Source: Diaporthe sp. PMI_573
Taxonomy: Eukaryota > Ascomycota > Sordariomycetes > Diaporthales > Diaporthaceae
Direction of reading: 5' to 3'
Assembly: GCA_021399435.1 (NCBI GenBank)
Contig: JAJTUP010000024.1
Span: 682,001-746,000, forward strand
DNA: 64,000 nt
A program made the position numbers and the translations under genes. The notes under the pieces were generated by a model. The model had not been told where the DNA came from and made no database searches. It saw nothing but the letters and a program-made list of their open reading frames with translations. Positions within the stretch are counted from its first letter, which is position 1. Each line of letters opens with the position of its first letter. Of the stretch, positions 35,967 to 51,837 are shown piece after piece.

Positions 35967-36326
35967 AAATTAGCCAAAAGTAGAAAACTGCTAGTATAAA
36001 ATAGGTAATAGTAATAGCAATAGCGATAGCTAAAGGTATCGGTCTAAAGCAGACTGTTATAGCTGGCTACTTCTAGCTGGCTGGCTGTAGATAGCTGCTT
36101 AGTCATCCTAGGCAGCCACTTGGCAGCAAGAACGCTTAAACCGACTACTAGCCCATGCATATCTTAGATTAATCAGCCTTCTGGCTGCACCCTACTTGGG
36201 CGCTTTGCTGCCTACAAAGGGGTCAGCCAGAAGCAATATACACAATAGACCCACCAAATTAAAGCTATCAAGTAGCTACTTCGGTAACCCCTTTAAGTAA
36301 TTACTCGTTTACATGCCCAACTAATA
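35967..36326 (+). repeat. 3' end and 3' LTR of a second, heavily mutated copia copy
   Basis: Starts with AATTAGCCAAAAGTAGAAAA (the end of the copia interior), then an LTR at 35995-36326 matching 26668-26998 with many C-to-T and G-to-A changes (TGTGGAATGG has become TATAAAATAG). The 5' part of this copy is missing, replaced by copy E of the ~520-bp element. Confidence 0.7.
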
Positions 36327-36584
36327 TATACAATAAAAATATTTCAAAATATAATATTTTTTAATTAAAAATAAAACTTTATAAAGTAAAAAATATATTA
36401 TTATTATATTAAAAATTTCTTTTAAATCTTTATATATTTTAAATATTATTTTATTTTAATTTATTTATAAATTTATATCGACTATTTGTATTTGTTTGAG
36501 TTCCTCTATTTAGCTGGAAACCACAGTTAGTGTCCTAGAAGGACAAGACACAATTAAAAAAAACAGTAATTTTTGCCATGCAAG

Positions 36585-36992
36585 CAGAGTTGTGACAAAA
36601 TATATACATTTTAGATATACACTTTTTTAAAACCTTAATAACTTCTTAAATAATAAATTTAAAGCTTAAGTAATATAAGAAACCCTAATTTAAATACTCT
36701 AAAGGAATTTAATATATAGTTCTTTTAGGGTTAGGGGTAAGGTAAAGAGGTTTTTACAGGGGGGTAAAAATTAGAGAAATTTGAAGAGAAATATATACAA
36801 AATATATACAAATGTTACCCCTGTCTACAGCATTACGTGATAACCCTATCCCTAAGAAAAATATATCATTAGATAGCGCATCTTTCGAAATTTAATATAA
36901 TGTTACTTTTATAAGTATTAAAAAATCCTAATATATTTTAAAACGTGTTTAAAAAGTTGTATATATTTTGTATATATTGTGTCAATACTCTG
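36585..36992 (-). mobile_element. hAT-like MITE, copy 2 (408 bp), 8-bp target duplication
   Basis: Reverse complement of the MITE at 17566-17973, same length, and I could see no clear difference between them. It is flanked by a perfect CATGCAAG at 36577-36584 and 36993-37000. The terminal repeats are CAGAGTTGTGACA and CAGAGTATTGACA. It has no open frame. Its source transposase is not in the window. Confidence 0.9.
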
Positions 36993-37198
36993 CATGCAAG
37001 ACTTTTCACAGTGACTTTACAATCTTCTGCAAACCTGTCTGTAGTCAGAAACCGCCCGCCATTCTGCGCTAGAAGCCGTAGCGTTGGGCCGTGCCTAATT
37101 TATAAATTTATATAATTATATAATTTATATAATTATACAAATTATATAATTATACAGGATCTTTAATTATACATTATATAATTATACATATATAATTA

Positions 37199-39523
37199 AC
37201 GTGGTTAGACAGTAAGTGGCGGATGACAGTAAGTGGCGGATTTTTCATACAACTGCTAACTTTAGCCAACCTCAGCACCCACCCAGGGCAGAAAAATAAA
37301 TAAAAATTGGCACCAATTAGTACCAACTATTCCCAATTGCCTATTTTCAATTAATTTAGTCAATTTAGAGTTATGATAGGGTTATAGTGCCAGTCTAAAA
37401 GTTTAAAGTTTTAGTAGACAAGTTTGTTTTTAGTGTAGATCGCATCCCCATTTTTCGCGTTAGTCTCGCATCATTCTACCTACTTAAATATTTAATATGT
37501 CAGAAATCAATAACCATAAATATATCTTTATCTAAAGAAGGGAAAATCCTTCTTACTGTTCAGGCTATTTAGAACTCCAAGAAAAATCGCATTAAACTAC
37601 TACCTATAACTCAAGCTGCTAAGATCTTTAATGTTCCCAAAATAATATTATACCGCAGGATAAACAAATAACACTCTTATACAGAATTATACATTAATAT
37701 TTATAAACTCAATCTAGTTAAAGAGTAAACGCTTATCTAATATATTATCAAGCAAGATATATAAGGATTTTTAATGCAGCTTTCTAGTATAAAAGATATG
37801 GCCAACCTCCTGCTAGTATTACGTAACAGCAAGCCGGTTGGCACCAAATAGGCATAATACTTTATAGATACACAACTAAGCCTAAAAACAAAGTTTAATC
37901 GGCTTTATAATTACCAGAGGGCCCTCTGCGAAGATCTAGAGGTTATTAGAAACTAGTTCCGCCTACTTTGCAACATAATAGCCAAGTATAGTATTATAGA
38001 CAACAACCTATATAACTTTAACGAGACCGGCTTTATGATAGGTATAATAACTGCATCAATAGTTATTATACATTTTAATTAACATAGAAAGGCTAAATCT
38101 ATACAGCCTAGAAACCGGAAATAAGCAATAGTTATTAAATACATTAATATAAAGGGCTAGTATATTCTGCTATTTATTATTATACAAGGCGCCTACCACC
38201 TTGCCAACTAGACAACAGAGTCAAGCTTCCTACCAAGCTAGATAATCAAGCCTACTCTAAATAGATAGACAGATAACAAGACTGGTCTTAAATAAATTTG
38301 GTACTTTAACAAGCATATAAAGCAATAGACAAAGGGTATATACTAGATGCTTATCCTCAATAGCCATAAAAGCCATATATTAGCAGAGTTTGAGCAGTAC
38401 TATAAAGAGCACAGCATTATTCCTATCAGCATACTACCGCATTCTTTTCATCTACTCTAGCCATTAGACGTTAGATTATTCTCGCCATTAAAGCATATAT
38501 ATGGTAATGAGATTAATCTCTTTATCTAGGCCTCTATTAACTATATCACTAAGTCTGAGTTCTTTCTTAGGTTTAAAGCAGCCTATAATAAGATCTTTAC
38601 AGAAGAAAATATAAAATCTAGGTTTAGAGGAGCTGGGATTTCTCTATAAAATTCAGACTCTGTTATCTCTAAGCTGGATGTCTGCCTACAAACTCTAGTA
38701 CAGTTCCTTCCTATATTACCATCTAAATAGGAATTACAAATACCCTCTAATACCCACCAAACTATCTAGCAATTAAGTTTTATTAAGGGCAAGATCTCCA
38801 ACCATCAGGATAGCTCCCCTATACCAATTATAGAGGCTATCGACAGGATAGTAAAGGGAGCACAAGCAATAGCATACTTAATTACACTTATAAGCCAGCA
38901 GATCTAGATACTTTAAGAGGCTAATATAATACTCACCAAACGCCAGAGGGCTAAAAGAAGTCGGGTCCAGCTTAAAGAAGCACTTAGCATTAAGGACTCT
39001 CAGGCAATAATCAAAGAAAAACAAAAGGAGAAGCAACTAGCTGATAAAATAGCTAAGGATACCGAGGAAGCAGTCTACAGCAAACCAAGCAAACAACAAT
39101 ATAGTAACTGCGGCAATACTAGGCATTATATAACAACTTGTAAGAAAGATATAGAAAAGTCTAGTTATTTAGATTTTGAGTAAATAATAGCTCTTTTTTA
39201 AGCAGTCTGCAGCAGACCACCCAAATAGTCGGTTTAGGTAGTGTAGATTAAGGTTAATTCTATATAGTTAAAATACTCCATTTTAGTAGGGAAGCCGATT
39301 TTCCTACCAAAAGTCGTCCACTTTAGACTAATACTACAGCCACGCCAACTACTCCAAATTGACTAAATTAATTAAAAATAGGCAATTAGGAACAGTTAAC
39401 ACCAATTAGTACCAATTTGTATTTATTTCTCTGCCCTAGGTAGGTGCTAGGATTAGCTAAAGTTGGCAGTTATATGAAAAATCCGCCACTTACTATCATC
39501 CGCCACTCACTGTCCAACCACAT
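37199..39523 (+). mobile_element. pogo/Fot-type (Tc1-mariner) DNA transposon, inactivated
   Basis: About 2.3 kb with long terminal inverted repeats. The left end reads ACGTGGTTAGACAGTAAGTG and the right end reads, in reverse complement, ATGTGGTTGGACAGTGAGTG. The likeness continues for roughly 160 bp, and a GTGGCGGATGAYAGTAAGTG motif lies within each end. It is flanked by TA on both sides (37197-37198 and 39524-39525), the target duplication of this superfamily. AT-rich palindromic DNA lies outside both ends. Confidence 0.8.
37495..39183 (+). pseudogene. pogo-type transposase with mutated catalytic residues
   Basis: One frame runs for about 560 codons to TAA at 39181-39183, with many TAG/TAA stops and no frameshift. 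The N-terminus has the helix-turn-helix text EGKILLTVQAI and LLPITQAAKIFNVPK. The catalytic blocks are N-F-N-E-T-G-F (codon AAC at 38020-38022, where the family has Asp), L-I-L-N-S-H (AAT at 38359-38361, family Asp), and PLDVRLFSPLK, which keeps Asp at 38467-38469. Spacing between the second and third positions is 36 codons, as expected for a DD35D enzyme. A C-terminal Cys-x2-Cys...His...Cys knuckle (SNCGNTRHYITTC) is also readable. The initiator codon appears lost. Confidence 0.78.
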
Positions 39524-40405
39524 TATATAATTATATAAAATTTATATATTATATAATTTTTTATCACAACTCTAGACATTAATATTAATGTAACTTAAAT
39601 ATAGACATTAAAATAAGGCCTTTACTTTAGATATAGAAAACCGGGCTATTTGGCTTAAAGTTATAAGGAAACAAAAGTAGCTACTATATATTCTTTATTA
39701 GTTACCATGTTAAAGCAGTTTGATAAAGATAAAGAAAAGTAGAAAAGAGTAGGAAGAAATCGGGTTTAAAAGGACGGTTTTAAGGTTAGATAGATTAGAA
39801 ACTGGCCTAAAAAATTATAATGCCAGTAATACCTTCGGCGGTCCTTAGAGTGGTTTAATTTGCCGACTAAGGCCGACCAGGCTAGAACGTTAATTAAGGT
39901 AAGCCGGGCGAAAACCAAGAGCGCTGGCACGGTATTTGTAAGCTATAACGATATAATGATTTAGAGGCGTAGTGTATGTCTAGTTAGGGGGTAATGTGAT
40001 GGGCTTGGCCTAGTGGTTGGTTGTCTGGATTATATAACTGGATTCTGTGTATTTAAGCTTGATTTCTGGGCGTCTCTATGGGGTAGCCCTGTCTTTTTTT
40101 TTATCTTTTGTCTTTTAGTTAATACTATCGGATTTCCTAAATGTATTCTTAAACCTGTTATAATTAGAAAGTTTATTAAAAGATGTAAACTCCTTTTATA
40201 TTTAGTAAATATTATAGTTAAAGTAAATAACTATTACTATAAATCTTAACTATAATTAGCTTGTATTTAGAGATAATAAAACTAGATCTTTTTTACTATT
40301 TCCTAATATTATATTATCTTTAAAGTATATAGTTAGATAACTAGTTATAGTAATTTTACTTAAAGGGGAATTTAATATAGTTATCTTATATAAAGATATA
40401 AATAG
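39524..40405. other. AT-rich relic DNA at the right edge of the transposon block
   Basis: Unassigned. Plus-strand text between 39700 and 39950 is partly readable but not recognised. An open frame at 40013-40249 (78 codons, hydrophobic) has no family likeness. Composition returns to normal at about 40.41 kb, inside the start of the HET pseudogene. Confidence 0.4.
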
Positions 40406-42463
40406 TCTATATTAGACTACATTGTCTCTGTGTTCCACGACGAGTGCAGTGAGTGCCATGGTTTTGGAGTACCGCTTGCATCTTCATGCCCTTTTTGGCA
40501 GCATGCCCGCATGGGACATATCCACAAATGCATCGGAACTTTTACTGTTGAGTTTCATGGGTTTCGGCCTTGCAACGAACAAGATCGTCATTTATGCAGG
40601 ATGGTGATTGAAGGAATGAAACGCGAATCACAGATGCATGATGCATCCTCGGAAGGCGGCATCAACATCAGGCTTGACTGTGTTGCAATCCATCCACAAT
40701 GGTTCTCCGTGGACGCGTGGAAATCCGGCCTCGAGTCCCGAGCGATAAGTATCGAGATTTATGCCGACACTGGCAATCTTGAAGAAACATCGGCGGACTT
40801 GGAGGACGTCGATTAGCGCCGAATTAAAAGTGAAGTCGATGCTCCATTGACCATCAACAGAGCTTCGGATCCCGCGTTGTCAATCTCCAATCTCAGGAAG
40901 CCTCTCAGGGTCATCGATGTTTACAAAAATTGTGTCGTCTACCTTCCTCAGTCTCGCGACTATGTCACTCTCAGTTACGTCTGGGGCTCGTCGGGAGTAG
41001 TCACGAGCAGGAATTCCTTGGAAGCAACCTCTGAGAACATTCAAGAACTCGAAGTCCCGGGGAACAATCTATTCACGGCCATACCAACTACTGTCAAGGA
41101 TGCTATGACAGTCTGCCGAAAGGTCAACAAGCAATTCTTATGGGTTGACCGACTGTGCATTTTACAAGATCAAGCAAGCGACGAAGCCATCAGAGACATG
41201 GGCATGATATACGCGAATTCTGTGCTCACAATTATTGCTGTTGATAACGAGGATGCTTTCGAAGGCCTTCCAGGGATATCCAGGCCTATCTTGCTGCCAC
41301 TTGAGACAAGAATCCCTGGTTGGTGCTTTCGACAACATGTTGAAAAAGAGAGCAGTCATGGGTCCAAGTGGTCCACCCGGGGCTGGACATATCAAGAGGA
41401 AGTCTTTTCGCTGCGCAACCTGTATTTTAGAAAGTACGGACCTTTCTTCGGCAAAGACAGAAGAAAACTTGACGAAAATATTTTCTCCGAGATAGAAAGT
41501 TACAGTCACCGAGAACTCACGTACTCGAAAGACAAATTGAGAGCTATTGAGGGTATGTTGACCGTCAATTGCCAAGAGGGCCATTACTTTGGCCTACCCT
41601 TGGAAAACTTCGAATATGCGCTCCTCTGGACTCCGAACTCAAATATCGACAGCGAAGACTTCAGCAATTCATTACCTTCGTGGTCGTGGTGTTCGGTTCG
41701 CTCAATCGAATACGATCGACATGCCCATAAATATCTCGGGGTCCCTGTCGCCTCGTGGGCTTTGCCGGGCACAGGCGCTGGAGGACACGGCGACGTGCAC
41801 ATTCTTGAGCATACCTGCAAGCTCACTTCAAATTACTGGCCCCGGGATTTATCTTCCACCACCTCGTTATCTATCCGCGGTAACGATGACTAGGAAAGGC
41901 GAGGACGGGTCTTACAAGCATCCATCGTTCTTGCATGGAAGCTAGGCTTCTTCAACGCACCGATGCCGACCGAGTTCAACTCTCTCATGAGTTGGGATCA
42001 GTGCACTCTGTTAGTTTACTCTAAATGACGCGGCTATCAGAAATTCTGGAAGGCCTCCCGGAATAAAGACTTGCGTCGAATATTCGAGCAGGAACATTCT
42101 CGCAGACGCTTGGAAGGTTCTAGCGAGCAGAGTCAAGGCTCTTTGTTGGTCTATACTCAAGTTTCGAGTCTTCAACTTGATACAACAGAGACTTCTCCGG
42201 GCCGTGGACCTTTTGCACTGCTTTCAAAAGGCAATATCCTGCTAGGATGAGTCATCTTTGATCGGAAACAAGACGCTCATGCTTATCAGGGGAACTTGAT
42301 AGGGGGAGGAATCTCTGGATATGGAAGGCCACCGGTCATTTTGTTGAATATTATGGTCGTTGAAGAGCTTGGTAACGGGCATCGCCGCCTAGGGTTGGGC
42401 AAGGGTATTTTGCAGAGGTGGAAAGAAGCAGAGTCACAATTTGGGGTTCGTGTTCTTGACTAA
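40406..42463 (+). pseudogene. HET-domain (heterokaryon incompatibility) protein, four in-frame stops
   Basis: One frame is continuous for about 685 codons with stops at 40814-40816 (TAG), 41891-41893 (TAG), 42026-42028 (TGA) and 42248-42250 (TGA), then TAA at 42461-42463. No frameshift is needed. The HET core is clear: YVTLSYVWG near 40965, FLWVDRLCILQD near 41138, IYANSVLTIIA near 41208, STRGWTYQEEV near 41372. The C-terminal region fits the usual tail of these proteins. The 5' end runs into the AT-rich block at 40.4 kb with no ATG, so it is also truncated or mutated there. HET proteins trigger cell death after fusion of incompatible hyphae. This copy cannot make a full protein. An intron around the first stop is possible but not needed. 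Confidence 0.85.
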
Positions 42464-42905
42464 ACATTTAGATTTCCGGAGGCTTTTCTAGATTATAAAG
42501 TCGATATACTGTAGGTACGCTAGGTGCTAGGGCCGATCATGGATAAGCCCTATCATCACGCTAAAGAATATACTATCGAAATGAACAGTAAAGATGTAAT
42601 ATCAATATATTGCGAAAGGGTTGGGGAGGGGGGTGTTTGAAAGCTTATACTTAAACTAGCTTTCGAAGGGCCCCCTTTTTACTAATCTATCGCTCCTGTC
42701 TATATAACGCACTTCTCTACGCTTGGAGAAACTTTCATCTTAGACTGTGCCTGAATCATGGATGGTGTATAAGACGAGCAGTGTAAAGGTACTTCAGGCC
42801 CGTTAATACGGCCGGTTCTGGGTTCATTTTTCTTCAGGTGCTTACCTATCGGACAGAGCACATAGAACTCGCTCACACCTGTTAGTATTGTCCGAGTAAG
42901 GTTCA
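42464..42905. other. Intergenic, 3' regions of HET relic and P450
   Basis: Convergent ends of the HET pseudogene (plus) and the P450 (minus). No gene was seen. The short open frame at 42700-42906 on the minus strand has no likeness to a known protein. Confidence 0.5.
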
Positions 42906-44943
42906 TTACCTTACAGGTGTCAGGTAAATGTTCAAAGGCGGCTTTGTCCAGATGAAAAAGGCCTTTTGGTCCATCCAGTCCTCGTCAGGATTAACCAATT
43001 CCATGTCGAAATTATGGAGTATCCTAGCCAGGATCATTTTCACTTCAGCGTACGCAAGACTGTCGAATAGGTCAGCAAGTAGTCCATCCAACACCCAGCC
43101 CACCGACTTGGGGGACGGTCCTGGGGAAAGAGGGTCAACGGGAAAGGGGAACCTACTTCTTGCCAATGCAATCTCGAGGTCCTATAATTTGTGTTATGCC
43201 CTTATGTCAGTCACGGACCCACGAAGTATCTGGGACAGACGAACCTATGCCGAAGGGCTGTATTGCCCCTGGCTTGTCGTCCGGGTACTGCTCGGGCCGG
43301 AGGAATCGCTCCGGTTGGAAGCTGAAGGGCTGGCTGAAGTTCCTTGTGCTGTGATATGTAGGGAGCTGCGCAACGCTCACGACGGTTCCTTCTGGCACAA
43401 AGCGGCCGGCGATGTTCGCCCCGCCTTTTGGCACTACGCGGGGGGTGCTGCCTGGCACCGGCGGATAGCGTCGGAAGGTCTCTTTGATACAGGCGAGCAC
43501 TGCGTACAGTTACGAGTTAGTCTCCTGATCGGGTAGATTGCGCAGACCCGGAGACGGAGCCTCTGAACAGATGGGAGGAGCTTAAGAAAACGTACTGTAA
43601 GGGAGGTTCTGGACGGACGAGAAGCTTATCTCATCTTCTGACTTGAAGGCAGACCGGACCTCGTGAGCAATTTTCTGTAAGCACCCCGGGTTCTTGAGAA
43701 GCAGGTACATGAGCCCCGAGAGCAAGGTTGCCGCTGTGTCGGAGCCTGCTACGATGAGTACCATGGAATTGATCATCAGCGTCTTCATTGGTAGTTCCTA
43801 CGCGCAAACTTGTTAGAAACTTTCCCTCATTCTCCCATTGCCCTTCCCGGCAGTCAAACAACCAACTCACCCACTCATCTTGCTTCTTCAACAGTCCCTC
43901 GATCAGGTCATGACGTTCAACCTTCAGCGCCATCCTCCTCTTCAGCACCGCCGTCGTCAGCTTGTCATTCTCCCGCCGGAACTTGGCCCTGCTCCGCACC
44001 AGCCACTTGACGAGCCTCTCCAGGCCTACCAGCTTCAGAGCGTAGTTCATCCCCTGTGCCTGGAGGCCCTTCTCAATACTGCTGACGCGATCGGTGGCTC
44101 GACCATGCTCCAGGCAGCCGAAGCTCTCCCCGAATGCTAGGTCCCCGATGATGTCAAATGTCGCGTAGTTAAACCAGAGACGCATGTCAATAGCTGTCCT
44201 GGAGGCTGAACAGAGGGGCCTGCCTTCTGCCTTGGCCCCGTCCTCGTCACCATGGGCCGGCACGCATCGTTCTCGAAGCCGCTCGATCAAAAGGTCCACG
44301 TACCCCCTGACGATCTTCTCCTGCTCCCTGAGGCTCCTGTCGCTGAAACCCGGGCTCATCTGGCGCCTCAGCAGGGCATGGTTCTCCCGGGTCTCGGACA
44401 CGATCGACGGCGGGACCCCGCGGTTGCGATAGAAGCACGCTGCCTTTGGGAATTCCTCGCCCTTGGCTAGGGCGCCGTTCTGGTAGCCGTAGATATCCTT
44501 CCTTGATGGTTTGTTAGCGAGACTTTACTCTTGCTCCGAGGCCCAACCAACCGAGAGAATGTATGAAGCACCAGGAGGCAGGGTGAGAAATACGAACCAT
44601 GCATCCGGGTCCGTAAAGACCAACTCGTTCGGCGCGACGCGGACTACGGGGCCGAATTTATCGGAGAGTGGCAGGATTCCGGTGGTCCATCTGCCACGTG
44701 CGACTTTGAACGCGACGGGGAGAACAGAGGCGCGGTGAGCAAGGGGCCCGGGGAACTTGCGCAAGGGGTGCAAGAAGAGGTTGTAGAGCCACCGCAGAGC
44801 TATCGAGACGATCAGCTGCAGTATTTGGTTAGCATGACAACGGCGTTGGATTTGGTCAAAGAAATTAATAAAAGTTAGGGGGGACAAACCGCTTCTAGTA
44901 GCAATATTATGGCTGCGAAGGCGTGGGGGATCGAGTTCGCCAT
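42906..44943 (-). CDS. Cytochrome P450 monooxygenase, microsomal
   Basis: Seven exons: 44943-44890, 44815-44598, 44501-43871, 43797-43596, 43499-43245, 43181-43157 and 43059-42906. All have GT-AG junctions and compatible phases, giving 512 residues. The ATG at 44943 starts a membrane anchor (IPHAFAAIILLLEALIVS) and a Pro-rich hinge (HPLRKFPGP). Key motifs are the I-helix A-G-S-D-T (residues 318-322), E-T-F-R of the K helix (375-378), PERF, and the heme loop PFGIGPRDCIG with Cys458 as iron ligand. A 25-nt exon encodes that loop. The overall look (GPRDCIGKNLAYAE) is that of fungal P450s near the isotrichodermin C-15 hydroxylase group, but the substrate cannot be inferred. No secondary-metabolite backbone gene is nearby. 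It starts about 440 bp from the HET relic yet shows no stop mutations. Confidence 0.9.
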
Positions 44944-49750
<4,807 letters not shown>

Positions 49751-50667
49751 ATTAGCATGCTGCCCCGTGGGGTTTGTAGCAGGAACAAAAGAAAGAAAAG
49801 TTTAGCATCTGGCAATTGTGGTGCGATTGGGTGATGTAATTCGAGCTTGTTGGGTGTTATGCGTGAGACATCGCTGAAGATACCTGGAGATGAGCGGGAC
49901 AACGAGGTTGTTTCATGGGTACTCCCCAGTCTTTCTCGCGCAGGATTTGGGAGCCAGAAACAAAGTCAGTCCATGGGTCAGAAAAGGGGGCGTTTTTGAA
50001 AATTGGTATTTCATGGGATTCAATTATCTTCAATTTCTTGACATGACTCTGCATGTGTGCTTTGGTGTCTTGGTATGGTCGAAGACGGTGATTGTTGAAG
50101 ATGATCCAGTGGCCAGCCAGTCCCTCAGGCTGTACCGTCTTCTAGTGACTTTGTCACCCTGTTGAGTTGATTGACTTGCACTGGCAATCATTTCATGCAG
50201 CACAACGAGTCTTGGGCCGGCCCCAGGATGTGTGATGCCGTACCTTTGCTTCATCCCTAGGCCAGAGTACTCAACACAACAGTTCGGAGACTTCCAGACG
50301 ACACTTCGCTTCCATCTAACCTCATACTGCAATGGCTACATGCTACTAGGTAAAGTCACTTAACTCTCGACTGACATGTTGTAGCTGTTGTATCTCATGC
50401 TCTCATGTATTGCTGCGTGGCATGATGCCGCGGGCACGAATTTTGCTGCACATGCCTCGTTGACTCATGACCTCGTATGTGGGACGTGTCATTTCACAGC
50501 AGCCACGCTAGGCACGATGGCGATGTTCACGGAGTGGCGCACTCATGCGTACGTTTACTGTCACTGTGGCAGAAAAACCGGCCAGTGAGCACAGAGATCG
50601 AAGAAGACAGCCAAAATATGTAGCATTGTAGTCTATTCCATCCCAAACTGTGGCAGTGAACTCCCCC
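49751..50667. other. Intergenic, no gene seen
   Basis: Lies between the convergent ends of DAHP synthase and the secreted/membrane protein. It should contain both 3' untranslated regions. Small open frames only. Confidence 0.5.
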
Positions 50668-51560
50668 CTAGTTCGTCTGCAGACTACTCTCCCGACTATG
50701 CCCAGCAACAGCCGCATACGCACCACGCCCGCCATCCCTGCCAGTCGAACCCAGTCCCCCCCGACCAAGAGGCAATATACCACCGCCTCCTCCTCCCTCC
50801 CGCCGTCCCCTAGGCGGACCACCAACACCACCACCACCACCAGCACGAAGACCAGCCCCTCCCCCGATCCCAGACATCCAGCCGCCCTGCCGCATATCAA
50901 CAGCCTTTTGCACGACGGCCCAGCCCAGCAGGCCCGCGGTGCCGAGTATGAACCCCCAGACGATGACCTGGTCCTTGCGGCTGTCGCGCTGGAAGCACAT
51001 GGTCGAGACGTCCTTGTCCGCCGCGCCCTTGCAGATGGGGAGCGACTGCGACAGGCAGAAGCTCCGGTTGCACTGGCTGCAGGACGGCGAGGAGGAGCTG
51101 CCCTTCGCGCGGCGGGACATCCTCTTCTCCTCCCGTCGCCGGTCGTTGTCGTCGATGATGCTCTTGATGTCGTCGTCGTCTTCGGCTGCGGCGATGATGT
51201 CGTCTAGGCCGGCGAGGCTCAGGGCGTCTTGGTCATCTTGATCTTGGCTGCTGTCGTCTGGTTTGGTGGTTTCTACTGCGGATGGGGGTTGGTGCTGCGA
51301 GGGGGGTTTGGAGGACGAGCCGCCTGTGGAGGACTTGGGTTTGATTTCTATGATCGTGCTGTTTGTGAAGCAGGTGCATTTGCAGAATGTTGGCGCCGCT
51401 GTGTGATGTTAATACAATGTCAGTTCGACGGTCTCGTCCAAGGGGCGAAGCCAACTCCCGCGGTGGATTGATGGATCGAGGCGTGGATTGACTTACACGT
51501 TGCGACCGCCAGGGAGGCGAAGGCGCCGAGCAGGAGGATGAGAAAGCTGAGCCGATTCAT
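50668..51560 (-). CDS. Secreted or type I membrane protein with Cys-rich segments, function unknown
   Basis: Two exons (51560-51497 and 51398-50668) with a 99-bp intron give 264 residues. Residues 1-20 are a signal peptide (NRLSFLILLLGAFASLA). A Cys cluster follows (F-C-K-C-T-C-F), then a long acidic, disordered stretch (QDQDDQD, AAEDDDD). A second Cys group comes next (CSQCNRSFC and PICKGA ... MCFQRDS), and a membrane helix at about residues 166-184 (VIVWGFILGTAGLLGWAVV). The C-terminal tail is Gly/Arg-rich and may be variable. The pattern of signal peptide, two Cys groups and one late membrane helix is seen in uncharacterised fungal proteins. The start is 277 bp from the divergent mL50 gene, so they probably share a promoter region. 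Confidence 0.72.
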
Positions 51561-51837
51561 GTTTCTCGTAGTAGGCCAGACTACATCGCGGACCTACAGT
51601 GTCGAGAGAGTCGAGCAATGCCGAATGAATATTGTCCGTCACTTGAGGTTCAAAGCAGCCGCGACGTCGTGGCCTTGCCTGCCGCGGCGCCCCAGATCCC
51701 TGCCGGGGAATCTGGGGGAGCTGCAGCACCCGGCGAAATTTCGAACTCGCAGCACCACGACTTTCTTCGAGGGTTGCGCGCGCCAGGAGTCAATTCGGGC
51801 CTTCCAACCACCCTCGAATTCGACACACACACACACA
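51561..51837. promoter_or_regulatory. Shared divergent promoter region of 277 bp
   Basis: Separates the ATG of the membrane protein (minus) from that of mL50 (plus). A short (CA)n run lies directly before the mL50 ATG at about 51822-51837. No TATA box was picked out by eye. Shared regulation is an inference from spacing. Confidence 0.5.

Noticed and set aside
12316..40405. Large block as a Starship-type giant mobile element or mitochondrial insertion
   Set aside because: No tyrosine-recombinase captain was recognised at either edge and no mitochondrial genes are seen. Known nested transposons explain the readable parts.
40430..41893. HET locus as two separate genes (128 and 348 codons)
   Set aside because: Both are in the same frame, lack ATG starts, and are parts of one HET protein separated by a single TAG.
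42906..44943. P450 as a pseudogene because its frames are broken
   Set aside because: Seven exons with GT-AG junctions and matching phases give a full 512-residue protein with all key motifs.
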